The notes below the pieces were generated by a model. The model made no database searches. It had not been told where the DNA came from and saw only the letters and a list, made by a program, of their open reading frames with translations. From the NCBI GenBank assembly GCA_965215765.1, contig OZ244118.1:2933608-2997607 (forward strand): a stretch of DNA of 64,000 nucleotides, given 5' to 3'. Origin of the DNA: G965212025 sp965215765 (GTDB lineage: Bacteria > Pseudomonadota > Gammaproteobacteria > Poriferisulfidales > Oxydemutatoraceae). Below, piece by piece: positions 62,823 through 64,000 of the stretch. Both the position numbers and the translations under genes were made by a program. How positions within the stretch are numbered: position 1 is the first letter of the stretch; every line of letters starts with the position of its first letter.

Positions 62823-63866
62823 ATGATTGAAAATGATTTTTACACGGAAGAGAACCATGGTTCTTTTGAGACTTTCGACCTCGGTGATTTCAATTTGACA
62901 CGAGGTGGTACGCTACCTGATTGTCAGTTGGCTTATGCGACTTTCGGGGAACTGTCTCCAGCCAAAGACAACGCCATTCTTTTTCCCGTGATGTTTTCCG
63001 GCACCAGTGGCAGTCTGAAACATTACGTGGACAAGGGCTTGGCATTGGATCCGGAAAAATACTTCATAGTCATCCCCAATCAACTGGGTGGCGGAATCTC
63101 CAGTTCCCCACACAACACCCCTGCCCCGCATGGCATGTCGCATTTTCCGAAACTTGATATTGCCGATGACGTGATTGCCCAGCACACTTTGTTGACACAA
63201 CACTTTGGCATCAACGAGTTACAGCTGGTGACGGGTTGGTCCATGGGATCACAGCAGACATGGGAATGGGCGGTTCGTTACCCGGACATGGTGCGGCGTG
63301 CGGCACCAATTGCCGGTACCGCGAAAGTCACCCCGCATAACGCTTTATACGTAGATGTTTTCAGCGATGCCTTGCGCTCTGATCCGGCGTGGCAAAACGG
63401 GGAGTACACCGATGCACACGGGGTAGAAACCGGCCTGCGTCGTCTGGCGAGGGTTTTCGCTCTGATGGGAGTTTGCCCGGAGTTTTACAGACAAGAGCAG
63501 TGGAAGCGTGTGGGCATTGATTCAGTGGCGAACTTTTATGCCGGCTTTTGGGAAAAGTGGTTTCTCCCCATGGATGCCAACGCCCTGCTATGCATGGCTG
63601 ACAAATGGAAGCACGGAGATGTCAGTGCGCCTTACAGCGGCGGACTCGAAGAAGCGATGGGAAGAATCACAGCCAAAGTGGCGGTAGTTGCGTTCAAAGA
63701 GGATATGTTTGTCCCGGTTAACGACTGCGCAGACGACCAGAAACTGGTTGCGAACAGCGAGCTCCACGTTGTAGAAAGCCTTTTGGGACACTTCTCAATG
63801 CTTGGGCTTTTCCCGGAAGACTTCAAGCAACTGAACGTTATTCTCGGAGACTTGCTGAACAGCTAG
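62823..63866 (+). CDS. Alpha/beta hydrolase of the homoserine O-acetyltransferase (MetX-like) family
   Basis: 347 residues with the MetX-type start (CQLAYATFGELSPAKDNAIL), nucleophile elbow GWSMGSQQ, acid in AFKEDMFVP and histidine in SLLGHFSMLGLF. The order and spacing fit an alpha/beta hydrolase triad. True MetX enzymes have GGSMGGMQ at the elbow; the GWSMGSQQ form marks a side branch often annotated only as alpha/beta fold hydrolase, so methionine synthesis should not be assumed. Close behind the SHOCT protein gene, probably co-transcribed. Confidence 0.85.
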   Translation: MIENDFYTEENHGSFETFDLGDFNLTRGGTLPDCQLAYATFGELSPAKDNAILFPVMFSGTSGSLKHYVDKGLALDPEKYFIVIPNQLGGGISSSPHNTPAPHGMSHFPKLDIADDVIAQHTLLTQHFGINELQLVTGWSMGSQQTWEWAVRYPDMVRRAAPIAGTAKVTPHNALYVDVFSDALRSDPAWQNGEYTDAHGVETGLRRLARVFALMGVCPEFYRQEQWKRVGIDSVANFYAGFWEKWFLPMDANALLCMADKWKHGDVSAPYSGGLEEAMGRITAKVAVVAFKEDMFVPVNDCADDQKLVANSELHVVESLLGHFSMLGLFPEDFKQLNVILGDLLNS

Positions 63867-63956
63867 GCTCGCAGCCTTTCTCTCTACGGCTACCCCTCGC
63901 TACCTCTGACTTTCGCCCACCCCGGTCGGTGGCCAAGTGAAGGACATCGTGCTTTT

Positions 63957-64000
63957 TTACTCAGCCGCCTTGCGCTTGCTGCCCGTCTTGTCGTGCGTCA
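63957..64000 (-). CDS. Possible C-terminal end of a minus-strand gene
   Basis: Reading the minus strand from the right edge gives THDKTGSKRKAAE and a stop at 63957-63959. The lysine-rich tail is plausible as a protein end but only 14 codons are visible. Confidence 0.25.
   Translation of the reverse strand, partial: THDKTGSKRKAAE

Noticed and set aside
62823..63866. Calling the hydrolase MetX (homoserine O-acetyltransferase)
   Set aside because: The nucleophile elbow and acid region differ from characterised MetX enzymes and no methionine gene is adjacent; only family membership is claimed.
1..64000. Insertion sequences as the cause of the duplications
   Set aside because: No transposase, inverted repeat pair or target duplication was recognised at the unit borders; the joints show short microhomology instead.

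Overview
The window looks like a gammaproteobacterial chromosome segment. PepP is divergent from a TIGR02449/zapA pair, and there are also a type II secretion gspGHIJKLMN run, a rhombosortase, mpl, yaaA, hemL, purM/purN, tldD/pmbA, ilvD and a family of outer-membrane porins ending in phenylalanine. No rRNA, tRNA, transposase or CRISPR array was recognised. The genus cannot be fixed from this sequence. SoxYZ-like carriers hint at oxidative or quinoprotein-type metabolism, but no dehydrogenase is present here.

Layout: 1-1.3 kb, pepP (cut by the window edge) against zapB-like and zapA. 1.5-4.0 kb, a type II restriction-modification pair (SPPY-type methyltransferase plus MvaI/BcnI-family nuclease) whose tail-to-tail junction with rhombosortase is amplified seven times. 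4-10.9 kb, on the minus strand, gspG-H-I-J-K-L-M-N, rhodanese and rhombosortase, with a tandem duplication across the gspK/gspL border. 11.2-15.5 kb, yaaA, mpl and an MsbA-like ABC exporter. 15.5-17.7 kb, eleven copies of a ~207-bp repeat. 17.9-35.1 kb, nitroreductase followed by large segmental duplications carrying hemL, purM, purN and long secreted repeat proteins. Only one hemL-purM-purN set is intact, and there are four surface-protein paralogues, one of them broken. 35.5-38.4 kb, OsmC-like protein plus a three-gene ABC importer. 38.4-45.1 kb, a secreted protein, one intact and three broken copies of a secreted HExxH peptidase, two SoxYZ-like carriers, and SoxYZ and lipoprotein fragments. 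45.1-47.8 kb, a four-gene MotA/TolQ/ExbB-type operon. 47.9-53.3 kb, pmbA, tldD, a nitrilase-family amidase and ilvD. 53.7-61.6 kb, a tandem porin array (three intact, two broken, one C-terminal remnant) with a conserved terminator after each unit. 61.9-63.9 kb, a SHOCT-like exported protein and a MetX-family hydrolase.

The outstanding property is the density of tandem duplication. At about nine separate places, units from 30 bp to over 4 kb have been copied head to tail, and the unit often spans the border between two genes. Genes at the outer edges usually stay intact while inner copies carry deletions, frameshifts or lost starts. The copies have diverged from one another, so they are not a simple assembly duplication.

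The second feature worth attention is the operon at 45.1-47.8 kb. A four-helix MotA/TolQ/ExbB-type channel subunit is followed by an ExbD-like protein that keeps the membrane-helix aspartate but whose periplasmic part resembles a DUF2135/YfaP-like beta domain. A two-helix membrane protein and a lipoprotein complete the operon.
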